This document shows, one piece after another, positions 34,975 through 43,410 of a stretch of 64,000 nt of DNA; position 1 is the stretch's first letter; each line of letters starts with the position of its first letter. The position numbers and the translations under genes were made by a program. The DNA comes from Ktedonospora formicarum. Its GTDB lineage: Bacteria > Chloroflexota > Ktedonobacteria > Ktedonobacterales > Ktedonobacteraceae. The stretch covers positions 1,674,001 to 1,738,000 of the forward strand of contig NZ_BNJF01000001.1 in NCBI RefSeq assembly GCF_016587355.1, in the 5' to 3' direction. The notes beneath the pieces were generated by a model. That model saw nothing but the letters and a program-made list of their open reading frames with translations. It did not search any database and was not told the DNA's origin.

Positions 34975-36219
34975 TTAGCTGCTATACACAACCGTCCAGG
35001 TGGCAAGTGTTCTATGCTCAAGGTGGTAGGAACCTTCATCGGCGAAGTCTGGGTCAATGGAGACAGGTAGAACACAGGTAAAGGTGCTTCCATTCCCTTG
35101 CACGCTCTGTACATCCAGGCGTCCGCTATGCCGCTCCATAATCTTGCGAGCTATATAGAGCCCCAATCCAGATCCTTGCTGCTCTCCTGATTGCTTACTA
35201 CCAATTGGCACGCGATAAAATTGCTCAAAAATGCGTTTCTGTTCTTCTTCTGGAATACCCATTCCTTGATCTTCCAGCATCATCATCGCTTCATAACCAG
35301 ACTGTTGCAAGCGAATAGTAATTGGTGCGTCAGGGCCTGAATATTTATGAGCATTTGAGAGCAGGTTCACAAGTACCTGGCAAATACGGTCCGAGTCCAC
35401 ATCGACCTCTATACTCTCCGCCACAATTTCGCTTGCCAACCTCGCGATCCCTCCCGCTGTATATTCGTTAAGCACGCGTTGGCAGAGTGAAACCAGGTTC
35501 ACACGCTTACGATGCAGCACAAACATATTGGATTCCATCATTGAGGTGTCAAGCAGGTCTCTCACCAGAATCTCAGTTCGTGAGATGACATGCTCCATAT
35601 CCTCAAATCCCTGCCTGAGCACCTGCGTATCTACCTCATGATCAAGCTGATTACGCAAGAATTGAGCCATATCTTTCAGGCCAGAGAGCGGCGTCTTGAG
35701 CTCGTGTGAGACAATACGCAAAAACTTATCTTTGGCCTCGTTCGCGTTCGCCAGTTCACTTGTGCGCTTCTGCACCAACCATTCCAGAGAACGGGCATGC
35801 TGGGAGAGTTCAATATGCTGCTCCATTACCTGGCGACGTAGTTGATAGGCCTGAATAGCTCGTTGCAGAGCCGCCACAAAGGAATCGCGATCGATGGGTT
35901 TAAGGATATAATCATATGCGCCTCCACGGAGCGCGCGAATCGCCAGATCATATTCACCGTGACCCGTGATAAGAAGCGTGGGAGTCTCTGGGCGTAGCTC
36001 CCGCACTCGCGAAAGCAGTTCTAACCCATCCATTCCAGGCATCTTAATGTCACTCACAATGGCATCATAGTCGTGCTCCTGAATCATTGTCAGGGCACGT
36101 TCGGCGGCATCACATGTATCGACCTTGATATTATCGCCCATACGTAGATAGAGAGTCTGTGGCAATGCCTTAAGCAAAGCAGCATCATCATCAACTATCA
36201 GAATAGTAGGTGTTGTCAT
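34975..36219 (-). CDS. Receiver-histidine kinase hybrid
   Basis: 414-aa protein. An N-terminal receiver domain (about residues 1-125) has the acidic pair in ILIVDDD, phospho-acceptor Asp in AIVSDIKMPGMDG near 54, Thr in LLITGHG, and Lys in DYILKPID. A coiled coil leads to HisKA with SHELKTP near 172 and a HATPase_c domain with LSNAHKYS, EDQGMGIPEEEQ and GSGLGLYIA. Receiver-first kinases of this kind work in phosphorelays. The ATG at 36219 (MTTPTILIV) is used; a TTG 9 codons upstream is less likely. GGGAGG lies 13 nt upstream of the ATG. Confidence 0.88.
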   Translation of the reverse strand: MTTPTILIVDDDAALLKALPQTLYLRMGDNIKVDTCDAAERALTMIQEHDYDAIVSDIKMPGMDGLELLSRVRELRPETPTLLITGHGEYDLAIRALRGGAYDYILKPIDRDSFVAALQRAIQAYQLRRQVMEQHIELSQHARSLEWLVQKRTSELANANEAKDKFLRIVSHELKTPLSGLKDMAQFLRNQLDHEVDTQVLRQGFEDMEHVISRTEILVRDLLDTSMMESNMFVLHRKRVNLVSLCQRVLNEYTAGGIARLASEIVAESIEVDVDSDRICQVLVNLLSNAHKYSGPDAPITIRLQQSGYEAMMMLEDQGMGIPEEEQKRIFEQFYRVPIGSKQSGEQQGSGLGLYIARKIMERHSGRLDVQSVQGNGSTFTCVLPVSIDPDFADEGSYHLEHRTLATWTVVYSS

Positions 36220-36389
36220 AACGCTCTCAGTACCTCCCGGCCCCAAATAACAAAAGTCACGAACACAAAGCTGTTTCTGGTACGCCTCTAGAGAAAAGAT
36301 GGTTTCAACGAGAGAGTATTATCCCATAGGCATGCGCTTGCCTAAAGCCGCCTGGTAAAACAATCTATGATAGAGCCACTCCGACGACT

Positions 36390-37649
36390 TTAGCGTAAAG
36401 CATTTCCCTGGCGCCACCTGGATCCCAGACGTATACCAGGTACCTCGATCAGGCGATAAAAGAGATATGCGCACGGAAAGACAAGTAAAGCAGCACATAT
36501 CCAGAATACCACATATACCAGGATATTGTTTAGAAGAGCTGACAAAGGTAGAATTAAAGGCACAAGCAACTGCAAAATTGGATTATGCCAGATATATAAA
36601 CTATATGAAACCTGGCCAAGTTTGCAGAGATACCTTTGCTCTAAGAAAGACTTGACACCAAAACTCCCAAAGAGGAGGGCAAGCAAGCAGAAACCAAAAC
36701 CAAGCGCATATCCGAGTTCAGTCAGCCAGCCTCCTGCGCCCAACCACGGCCTGAGCAAAGGGATTTCAGTGGTAATAGTCGCCATACCAAATAGCCAGCC
36801 CAGCCCCAGGAGAAAAAGCATGGGAGTCAAACGCTGAAGCCACTGGCTCAAGCGGCGTGAGGCATCTGCCTGCGAGGTATAGGCATAAATAAGGCACAAG
36901 AACATACCAACCGCGAAGTCTTCTAGATATTTGCCACTCTGCCCATAAAATATAGCCAGCAAAACATTGAGAAACTGGCGCGGAACAAGTACGCTTTCCT
37001 GTGTATGAGTGGAAAAGTATGCTCCACAATAACGAGTGAAAAGCCCCCACCCAATCAGCACCGCCAGCCCACCTAGCACAATCCAGCAACGCCATTGCGT
37101 CTGAAAACGCTTACACAGCCAATAAAGACCAAAGGCCAACAAAGGCAGGCACATATAAAACTGCCACTCTACCGCCAGGGTCCAATAAGGACCATTGATA
37201 TGCTGATAAGTCTGAGGGGACATATCCATCAAAAAACTCAGAAAGAGGCCCGTGTCACGCCAGCGCTCCGGGCGGAGATATTCTGGATATGCCAGCACAA
37301 TCAAGAGTATGAGAGAGGCATAATATCCTGGCAAGATCCGACACATGCGCTTCAAGTAGAACTTACCAGGCTCGGGCCACTTCTTATCAAAAAGCAGCGC
37401 CTGCGCATATGGCAGAAACAACAAAAAGCCTGAGAGAACAAAGAAAAGGGTCACGCCAGACCAGCCAGAAAGGGCCAATGCTGTCCCTATCGATCCAATG
37501 GTATTACCGTGCCAGATATGAGCCTTGAAGGTATGATAGTTCACATGGTAAATAATCACCAGTAAGCAAGCTATTGCTCGCACGCCATCCAGAACTACGA
37601 TGGATGGTCTGGATGGCGTGCTAGGCTGACTTTCAGCCATAGAAGCCAT
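36390..37649 (-). CDS. Acyltransferase family 3 membrane protein
   Basis: 419-aa OafA/YrhL-like integral membrane O-acyltransferase. About ten hydrophobic helices are visible. Family motifs are LDGVRAIACLLVIIYHV (Arg and catalytic His) near residues 20-37 and FFVLSGFLL near 70. Such enzymes transfer acetyl or other acyl groups onto sugars or lipids of the envelope. The ATG at 37649 follows GGGAGG; 24 upstream in-frame codons lack a site. It stands alone between a kinase gene and a 520-bp gap. Confidence 0.88.
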   Translation of the reverse strand: MASMAESQPSTPSRPSIVVLDGVRAIACLLVIIYHVNYHTFKAHIWHGNTIGSIGTALALSGWSGVTLFFVLSGFLLFLPYAQALLFDKKWPEPGKFYLKRMCRILPGYYASLILLIVLAYPEYLRPERWRDTGLFLSFLMDMSPQTYQHINGPYWTLAVEWQFYMCLPLLAFGLYWLCKRFQTQWRCWIVLGGLAVLIGWGLFTRYCGAYFSTHTQESVLVPRQFLNVLLAIFYGQSGKYLEDFAVGMFLCLIYAYTSQADASRRLSQWLQRLTPMLFLLGLGWLFGMATITTEIPLLRPWLGAGGWLTELGYALGFGFCLLALLFGSFGVKSFLEQRYLCKLGQVSYSLYIWHNPILQLLVPLILPLSALLNNILVYVVFWICAALLVFPCAYLFYRLIEVPGIRLGSRWRQGNALR

Positions 37650-38172
37650 AGTTTGTTCCTCCCTAACTTCTTCGTCAATCCAATAATGTTCATCATCGCG
37701 CGATGATTTCTTTAAAAACACTATTTAATACAGTAGGCACAATGTATAGAGTGACACAAAAAATAGTCAACCGGAGAACTCAAGTGTACCATAGTACTTT
37801 CTTAAGCCTCTTGATGTAGGCGAACACGATGTGCAGAGAGGGGGTAGAAGGGGCAGGAAAGCTCAGCAGACATGAATAGGACACGCATTCATCTCTCTTA
37901 CACCAAAAAACCACAATTGATAGCCCTATGTATAGACATAACCATCCCTATCTTTTGTATAATAATCCTTGGACCATCATCGGATAGATGCATTACAACC
38001 AGTAGGCATGGAGGCGTAACCGGTAGAACATCGAGCATACATCCTAGAAGAACCACAGGTGGCGCACTCACTAATTTCCACGGAGTCGCATATTAGCGCT
38101 ATCTGTCTGGCTGTTTGAAATAGAACGCCTCCCACATTACAATCATGTTAAAAAAAGAAACCAGGAGCCGTC
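37650..38172. other. Intergenic region upstream of the dehydrogenase operon
   Basis: About 520 bp that I cannot assign to any gene; a 74-codon frame on the plus strand has no recognisable features. It ends in CAGGAGCC, the ribosome-binding site of the E1-alpha gene, so the dehydrogenase promoter must lie here. Confidence 0.5.
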
Positions 38173-39228
38173 ATGAACACGGAACAAAAAAAGCGGTCAA
38201 AGGCTTCCGAGATCAATACTAGCCGGATGCCAGACACCGCAGCATTGGCGAATGAAGATAAGAGTACGCTTCTCAAGTACTACTATGAGATGGTACTCAT
38301 CCGCCGCTTTGAAGAGAAATCGGGTGAGATGTATAACAAAGCCCGTATCGGCGGCTATTGTCATCTTAATCTCGGAGAGGAAGCCACGGTTGTTGGCTTC
38401 TGCCACGGATTGCAACCAGAAGATTATATCTACGCCAACTATCGTGAGCACGGATACGCACTCAGCCGTGGTATTCCTAGCAACGCGGTCATGGCCGAGT
38501 TATTTGGAAAAGCTACGGGTATTACCAAGGGCCGCGGTGGCTCTATGCATCTCTTCGATGTCACACGCCACTTTATGGGAGGCTATGGTATCGTTGGCGG
38601 ACAGGTTCCCCTCGCGGTTGGAGCCGCGTATGCCATCAAATATCGCGATGGCAAGGGGGTTGTTGCTTGCCAGATGGGTGATGGGGCAACCAATGGTGGT
38701 CCATTCTATGAATCACTCAATATGGCAAAGATTTACAAACTACCTGTTATCTTCTTTATCGTTAATAACCAGTATGGCATGGGAACACGCGTAGAAGCAG
38801 GTTCAGCAGTTGCTGAGCTTTACCGCAAGGGCTGCGCATTTGATATAAACAGTGTGCGTGTCGATGGCACCGATGTGCTCGCTGTTCGTGACGCAATGCT
38901 TTCAGCCGCCAAGTTAGCCCGTGAGAAGAGTGAGCCTAGCATTATTGAGGCGGTGAGTTATCGCTTCCGAGGGCACTCGGTGGTTGATCCTGACCGTTAC
39001 CGCGATAGGGATGAGGTTCAGCGCTCGCGAGAAACGTTTGATCCTATTAGCAAATACACTGAACAGCTCAAGGCTGCTGGCATCCTTGATGACGCCAAAA
39101 TCAACGAGGTCGCCGAGCAGGTCGAGCGGGAGGTCGTTGAGGCCGTTGACTTCGCAGAAGCCAGTCCTTTCCCCTCGCTAGATACGCTGTACGATTATAT
39201 CTACGCTGAAGACACAGCAACTCACTAG
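38173..39228 (+). CDS. pdhA: 2-oxoacid (pyruvate-type) dehydrogenase E1 component, alpha subunit
   Basis: 351-aa ThDP-dependent E1-alpha. The ThDP/Mg motif GDGATNGGPFYESLNMA near residue 170 and INNQYGMGT-like strand (VNNQYGMGTRV) match the family, as do MYNKARIGGYCHLNLGEEA and GRGGSMHLFD. The phosphorylation-loop region YRFRGHSVVDPDRYR is also conserved. It starts the E1alpha-E1beta-E2 operon; acetoin dehydrogenase complexes have the same gene order, so the substrate is inferred. No E3 gene is adjacent. Confidence 0.92.
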   Translation: MNTEQKKRSKASEINTSRMPDTAALANEDKSTLLKYYYEMVLIRRFEEKSGEMYNKARIGGYCHLNLGEEATVVGFCHGLQPEDYIYANYREHGYALSRGIPSNAVMAELFGKATGITKGRGGSMHLFDVTRHFMGGYGIVGGQVPLAVGAAYAIKYRDGKGVVACQMGDGATNGGPFYESLNMAKIYKLPVIFFIVNNQYGMGTRVEAGSAVAELYRKGCAFDINSVRVDGTDVLAVRDAMLSAAKLAREKSEPSIIEAVSYRFRGHSVVDPDRYRDRDEVQRSRETFDPISKYTEQLKAAGILDDAKINEVAEQVEREVVEAVDFAEASPFPSLDTLYDYIYAEDTATH

Positions 39229-39307
39229 GGTTTCTAAGAAAACCAGGGACCTTTCAACATGGCGAGCGCTGATCCCCATGTTGGGGCACTGCGTACTCAG
39301 GTTTTCG
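39226..39307. repeat. Intergenic repeat copy A
   Basis: Begins TAGGGTTTCTAAGAAAACC, continues with GGCGAGCGCTGA, and ends ACTCAGGTTTTCG. The same blocks in the same order occur at 42447-42508. It occupies the E1alpha-E1beta gap and creates a false 28-codon N-terminal extension of the E1-beta frame. Confidence 0.55.
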
Positions 39308-39342
39308 CATCAAGAGTAAGGTTTAGGGAAGGGATTGTATTC

Positions 39343-40335
39343 ATGGCAGAAATGACATTTCGGCAGGCACTCCACGACACCTTGCGCGACGAAATGTTGC
39401 GCGATCAGGATGTCTTCCTGCTTGGCGAAGAAATCGGCGTCTTTGAGGGCTCCTACAAGATTACCGCGGGCCTCCTCAAAGAGTTTGGCCCCAAACGCGT
39501 AGTTGATACGCCTATCGCGGAGAATGGCTTCGTTGGTATGGCGGTGGGAGCAGCAATGCTTGGTCTGCGCCCAGTCGTGGAGATCATGACTATCAACTTC
39601 ATCATGCTGGCAATTGACGAGATTGTTAATCACGCGGCAAAGATTCATTATATGTTCGGTGGACAGACACCTGTTCCCATGGTTATTCGTACCCCAGGCG
39701 GCGGCGGACAGCAGCTCTCCGCGACTCACTCGCAAAATCTTGAGGTTTGGTTCTCCCATGTGCCGGGACTCAAAGTTGTTGCTCCCTCAACCCCTGAGGA
39801 CGCGCGTGGTCTGCTCCGCGCCTCTATTCGTGACAACAACCCGGTGCTCTTCCTGGAGAATCTGGCACTCTATAATACCAAGGGCGATGTTCCAGAAGAT
39901 GATTACACTATTCCCATTGGAAAGGCTCGCGTTGCCCGCGAAGGCCGTGACCTGACAGTGATCAGCTACTCACGCATGGCTTCCATTGCCATTGAGGTTG
40001 CTAATCGTCTGGAACAGGAGAGCGGCTTAAGCGTTGAAGTCGTTGATCTGCGCTCTCTGCGACCGCTGGATCGCGACACCATCGTCAAATCTGTTCAGAA
40101 GACCAATCGTGCTATTATTTTTGAGGAAGATTGGCGCTCATATGGCGTTGGTGCCGAAATCGCGGCTACACTCCAGGAAGAGGCGTTCGATTATCTCGAC
40201 GCTCCTATCAAACGTGTAGCTAGTGTTGAGGTTCCCCTTCCTTACTCAAAACCACTCGAACTCGCCGCGCTCACAGGAGCGAAACAGTTGATTGAGGCCA
40301 TCAACGATATCGCACCTCGCCGCAAAAGGAGATAA
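39343..40335 (+). CDS. pdhB: 2-oxoacid (pyruvate-type) dehydrogenase E1 component, beta subunit
   Basis: 330-aa E1-beta. Visible blocks are LLGEEIGVFEGSYK, IAENGFVGMAVGAAM (ThDP contact Glu), MVIRTPGGGGQQLSATHSQ and VEVVDLRSLRPLDRDTI. I chose the ATG at 39343 (MAEMTFRQALHD), which has AGGGAAGGG upstream; the longer frame from 39259 reads through the repeat described separately. The E2 gene starts 6 bp after the stop. Confidence 0.93.
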   Translation: MAEMTFRQALHDTLRDEMLRDQDVFLLGEEIGVFEGSYKITAGLLKEFGPKRVVDTPIAENGFVGMAVGAAMLGLRPVVEIMTINFIMLAIDEIVNHAAKIHYMFGGQTPVPMVIRTPGGGGQQLSATHSQNLEVWFSHVPGLKVVAPSTPEDARGLLRASIRDNNPVLFLENLALYNTKGDVPEDDYTIPIGKARVAREGRDLTVISYSRMASIAIEVANRLEQESGLSVEVVDLRSLRPLDRDTIVKSVQKTNRAIIFEEDWRSYGVGAEIAATLQEEAFDYLDAPIKRVASVEVPLPYSKPLELAALTGAKQLIEAINDIAPRRKRR

Positions 40336-40341
40336 CATACA

Positions 40342-41613
40342 ATGCCCGAAGTAAGCATGCCCCGACTTAGCGATACCATGCAGGAAGGAACCATTACGCG
40401 CTGGCTTAAGAAGCCGGGCGATGAGGTAAAACGGGGCGATATCATCGCCGAGGTAGAAACCGATAAGGCGAATATGGAGATTGAGGCCTACGACTCAGGA
40501 GTCCTTGAACAGATTTTGACCCAGGAGGGTGAGGCTGCTCCTATCGGCCAGGCTATCGCTATCATTGGCGACGGCTCAGGCGCGAAACAGACCCCTGTAG
40601 CCAGCGCCCAGGCTAGCTCGGCAAGTACTAACGGCACGACAACACAAGCGATCAGCCAATCTGCCGCCCCCGCAGTCTCGGCTCCAACTTTTGTGGAGGC
40701 TGCTCCAAGTGAGGGTCGTCTCAAGGCTTCGCCTCTGGCGCGCCGCATTGCCGAGGAGCATAGTATCGATCTGGCGCGGATTAAAGGAACAGGCCCAGGT
40801 GGACGCATTGTTCGCGATGACCTGGAAGATTATCTGGAACAGCAGCGCACAGTCGCTCCTGCACAGCCTGCCCAACCTGCACCTCAGGTTCAAGTGCCCG
40901 CCGCTTCTCAGGCTTCCATTCCAGAGGATTCTGAAGTCATCAAGATCTCTTCGGTACAGAAGAAGATTGCCAACCGTCTGCTTGAATCTAAGCAAACAGT
41001 GCCGCACTTCTATGTCAGCAATGAGATTGACATGACCGATGCCCTGGCTTTGCGCCAGGTCCTCAATGGTGCCGCTGGCGACGAAGGTATAAAGGTCAGT
41101 GTTAACGATTTGATCGTCAAGGCATGTGCTCTGGCATTGGAGAAGTTCCCCGATGTTAATAGCTCCTACCGCGATGGTCAGTTCATTCGCCACAAACACG
41201 TCAATATTGGTGTGGCTGTCGATGTGCCGAATGCCCTTGTGGTGCCAGTAGTTAAGGACGTCAATGTTAAAGGCGTGCGCACTATCGCCAGGGAGACCCG
41301 CGAACTGATCCAGAAAGCACGTAACAACAAGCTTTCAGTGTCGGATTTGAGCGGTGGAACTTTCTCGATCTCCAACCTGGGCATGATGGATGTCACTGGC
41401 TTCAACGCAATCATCAATCCGCCCGAGGCCGCTATTCTCGCTGTCGCCTCCACGCGCAAGACCTTTGTACCGGTCGATGGGCAACCTGTTATACGCGATA
41501 TCATGCCATTGACGCTCTCCGCTGATCACCGCATCCTCTATGGCGCGACCGTCGCACGCTTCCTCCAGGAAGTTAAGAGGCTGCTGGAGAATCCTTACGC
41601 CTTGCTTGGTTAG
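40342..41613 (+). CDS. pdhC: Dihydrolipoamide acyltransferase (E2) of the 2-oxoacid dehydrogenase complex
   Basis: 423 aa. One N-terminal lipoyl domain with the lipoylated Lys in ETDKANMEIEAY near residue 40, an Ala/Thr/Ser-rich linker, a peripheral-subunit-binding domain (ASPLARRIAEEHSIDL) near 130-165, another Ala/Pro/Gln linker, then the catalytic domain from about 200. The active-site motif reads ADHRILYG: His is present but the usual Asp of DHRxxDG is Tyr, a substitution I have seen in some Gram-positive-type E2 proteins. Third gene of the operon; the complex needs an E3 encoded elsewhere. Confidence 0.92.
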   Translation: MPEVSMPRLSDTMQEGTITRWLKKPGDEVKRGDIIAEVETDKANMEIEAYDSGVLEQILTQEGEAAPIGQAIAIIGDGSGAKQTPVASAQASSASTNGTTTQAISQSAAPAVSAPTFVEAAPSEGRLKASPLARRIAEEHSIDLARIKGTGPGGRIVRDDLEDYLEQQRTVAPAQPAQPAPQVQVPAASQASIPEDSEVIKISSVQKKIANRLLESKQTVPHFYVSNEIDMTDALALRQVLNGAAGDEGIKVSVNDLIVKACALALEKFPDVNSSYRDGQFIRHKHVNIGVAVDVPNALVVPVVKDVNVKGVRTIARETRELIQKARNNKLSVSDLSGGTFSISNLGMMDVTGFNAIINPPEAAILAVASTRKTFVPVDGQPVIRDIMPLTLSADHRILYGATVARFLQEVKRLLENPYALLG

Positions 41614-41639
41614 CAGAGATTCTACTCACAAGAATTATG

Positions 41640-41677
41640 AGGAGTAGGTACGGTAAAAATTTGCCGTACCTACTCCT
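41640..41677 (+). terminator. Terminator of the dehydrogenase operon
   Basis: A perfect 14-bp stem (41640-41653 with 41664-41677), 10-nt loop, followed by TTCTTT. It lies 26 bp after the E2 stop. Confidence 0.9.
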
Positions 41678-41767
41678 TTCTTTATGCACAATAGTATCCA
41701 CTAAAATAGTGTTCTATGTGCGTTTATAAAATAGACGATGTTTCTTCACCCACAGGAGATAGTACCT

Positions 41768-42205
41768 ATGACTCGTGCAGATTTAATGCAACTCTTGCCG
41801 ACAATAGTAACCATCGTTTTACCCCTGCTCATCTCCTTATCAGGCGTACTCTACAAAAATCTGGTTCAGCATCTACCTGAGCAACGACGCACACTCGTTG
41901 AGCAGGTAGTACGTACGGTTGTGACTGCCATTGAGCAAGCTACAAATAGCGCGATGGAGAACGCTGATAAGAAACAGGCAGCAATACTGCTGGTACAACG
42001 CACGTTACGCGACCTTGGTTTAAAGGTTTCGCCCGACACCATCGCGATCATGATCGAAGCTGCCGTCTATGCCATGAAACAGGACAAAATGGCACCACAA
42101 AATACAACCAACACATCAACTCCCTACGCACCAACCCCATACTATCCAACCTATTATTATCCGACCCCGATGCCCACCTACCAGCCAATATATACACACG
42201 CCTGA
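41768..42205 (+). CDS. Holin LLH-family-like small membrane protein
   Basis: 145-aa protein. One membrane helix near residues 8-28 is followed by an amphipathic helix-rich region (RRTLVEQVVRTVVTAIEQ, DKKQAAILLVQRTLRDLG, PDTIAIMIEAAVYAMK) matching the LLH phage-holin pattern, and a Pro/Tyr/Thr-rich tail (about residues 112-145). Such proteins are found both in phages and as chromosomal orphans. No other phage genes are near. The ATG at 41768 follows AGGAGA; an in-frame ATG at 41738 is less likely. Confidence 0.65.
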   Translation: MTRADLMQLLPTIVTIVLPLLISLSGVLYKNLVQHLPEQRRTLVEQVVRTVVTAIEQATNSAMENADKKQAAILLVQRTLRDLGLKVSPDTIAIMIEAAVYAMKQDKMAPQNTTNTSTPYAPTPYYPTYYYPTPMPTYQPIYTHA

Positions 42206-42446
42206 GCACATACCCACTCTCCACATCGCTCTGGTAGCACTCCGCTACCAGAACCATATACAGCATTTATAGATCCGCACCCCTACATCTATGACCATAC
42301 TCTACAATCCTGGTATACTGGGAGCATCTCTCATATCGTCCCACCGAGGCATATAGAAACTAAATCAACAGAGATAATCATAGGAAACGAGCTGGCATTC
42401 TAACCTTTTTGTTATTTTAGCGTAGTACAAGATGTACAAGCCCTGT

Positions 42447-42508
42447 TAGGGTTTCTACGAAAGCCAATGTCTTCGGCATGGCGAGCGCTGACGCACTCAG
42501 GGTTTTCG
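42447..42508. repeat. Intergenic repeat copy B
   Basis: Begins TAGGGTTTCTACGAAAGCC, contains ATGGCGAGCGCTGA, and ends ACTCAGGGTTTTCG, the same order of blocks as copy A at 39226-39307 but with about 20 bp less in the middle. It lies just upstream of the DUF4870-like gene. Confidence 0.55.
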
Positions 42509-42542
42509 AAGAAGGATTTACTCACAAGAAGAGGAAGGCATT

Positions 42543-43190
42543 ATGGGCACATCAGCAAACCAGGACCCAAATCAAAGCAATCAATACGGTGGCTATAGCG
42601 GCTATAGTGGCAATACGCAATCTTCACAATCCCAGCCACAATATAATCCTGATGACCCCTATGGGGCGTCAACAGTCAATGAACCCGCCTCCGCCACAAG
42701 CGGATCGCAGCAACAAACAAGCGGTGGGCAGCAACAACAGCAGCAGAGTTATGCTGACCAACAACAACAGCAGCAACAATACTCTTACCAACCGCCACGC
42801 AGCGCGGTTGAGCGTCAACAAGCCTATGATCAAACATCCACAGGAATGAGCGCGCGCAGGGCTGCTGTCTGGAGTTACGCGCTTGGCCCATTAAGCGGTA
42901 TCTATTTCTTCATTCGCGAACGCAAGAACCGCTTTGTGCGCTTTTCAGCGGCCCAATCCACACTCTTTTCGCTAAGTGTGCTTGTGTTGGCAATTGTGCT
43001 CTTCCTACTCTCCAAAATAGCCTTTATTGGTTTTCTTATCGGGCTCTTTGGGTGCGTCTTTAATGTCATCTTCATAGCTCTGGCGGTGGTCTGGGTCTTC
43101 CTCATGATTCAGGCATCACGCGGCGTTAAGTTCAAGCTCCCCATTCTAGGGAACTATGCCGAGCGCTTACAGGGTAAGAAGGGACAATAA
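42543..43190 (+). CDS. DUF4870/Tic20-like membrane protein with Gln-rich tail
   Basis: 215 aa. The first 95 residues are low-complexity, rich in Gln, Ser, Tyr and Gly. The C-terminal part has about four hydrophobic helices and the block YALGPLSGIYFFIRE followed by NRFVRFSAAQSTL, typical of DUF4870/Tic20-like small membrane proteins. The function is unknown. The codon usage of the Gln-rich tract (mixed CAA/CAG) suggests it is not a simple recent expansion. The ATG at 42543 follows AAGAGGAAGG. Confidence 0.72.
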   Translation: MGTSANQDPNQSNQYGGYSGYSGNTQSSQSQPQYNPDDPYGASTVNEPASATSGSQQQTSGGQQQQQQSYADQQQQQQQYSYQPPRSAVERQQAYDQTSTGMSARRAAVWSYALGPLSGIYFFIRERKNRFVRFSAAQSTLFSLSVLVLAIVLFLLSKIAFIGFLIGLFGCVFNVIFIALAVVWVFLMIQASRGVKFKLPILGNYAERLQGKKGQ

Positions 43191-43297
43191 CATCTTAGAT
43201 ACATGAGCAGATTGTGCCTCGACTCATATAAAAGGCGATACGGATAAAGCTAAGCATAGCCTCCTGGAGCAGATTATCCATGCCAATATCAAAAGTG

Positions 43298-43322
43298 GCG
43301 AAGTCCATGTTGGACTCCGCCT
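43298..43322. terminator. Hairpin between the DUF4870-like and kinase-like genes
   Basis: GGCGAAGTCC (43298-43307) pairs with GGACTCCGCC (43313-43322) with one mismatch and a 5-nt loop, between convergent genes. The T tract is only partial, so this is a probable terminator. Confidence 0.55.
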
Positions 43323-43410
43323 ACTCTTATTTAAAAGTCAAAATACACAATGCTCTGGAAGTTACAGATGCTTCATATTGACGTTTGTCCAGCGCAAAGC
43401 ATCAATAATA

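Noticed and set aside
39259..39342. 28-codon N-terminal extension of E1-beta
   Set aside because: It reads through repeat copy A; the family start MAEMTFRQAL at 39343 has a good ribosome-binding site.
41738..42205. Prophage remnant suggested by the holin-like gene
   Set aside because: No integrase, lysin, structural genes or attachment repeats are near it.
42700..42800. CAA/CAG-rich stretch as a possible tandem repeat or CRISPR
   Set aside because: It encodes the Gln-rich tail of the DUF4870-like protein, with irregular units and no spacers.
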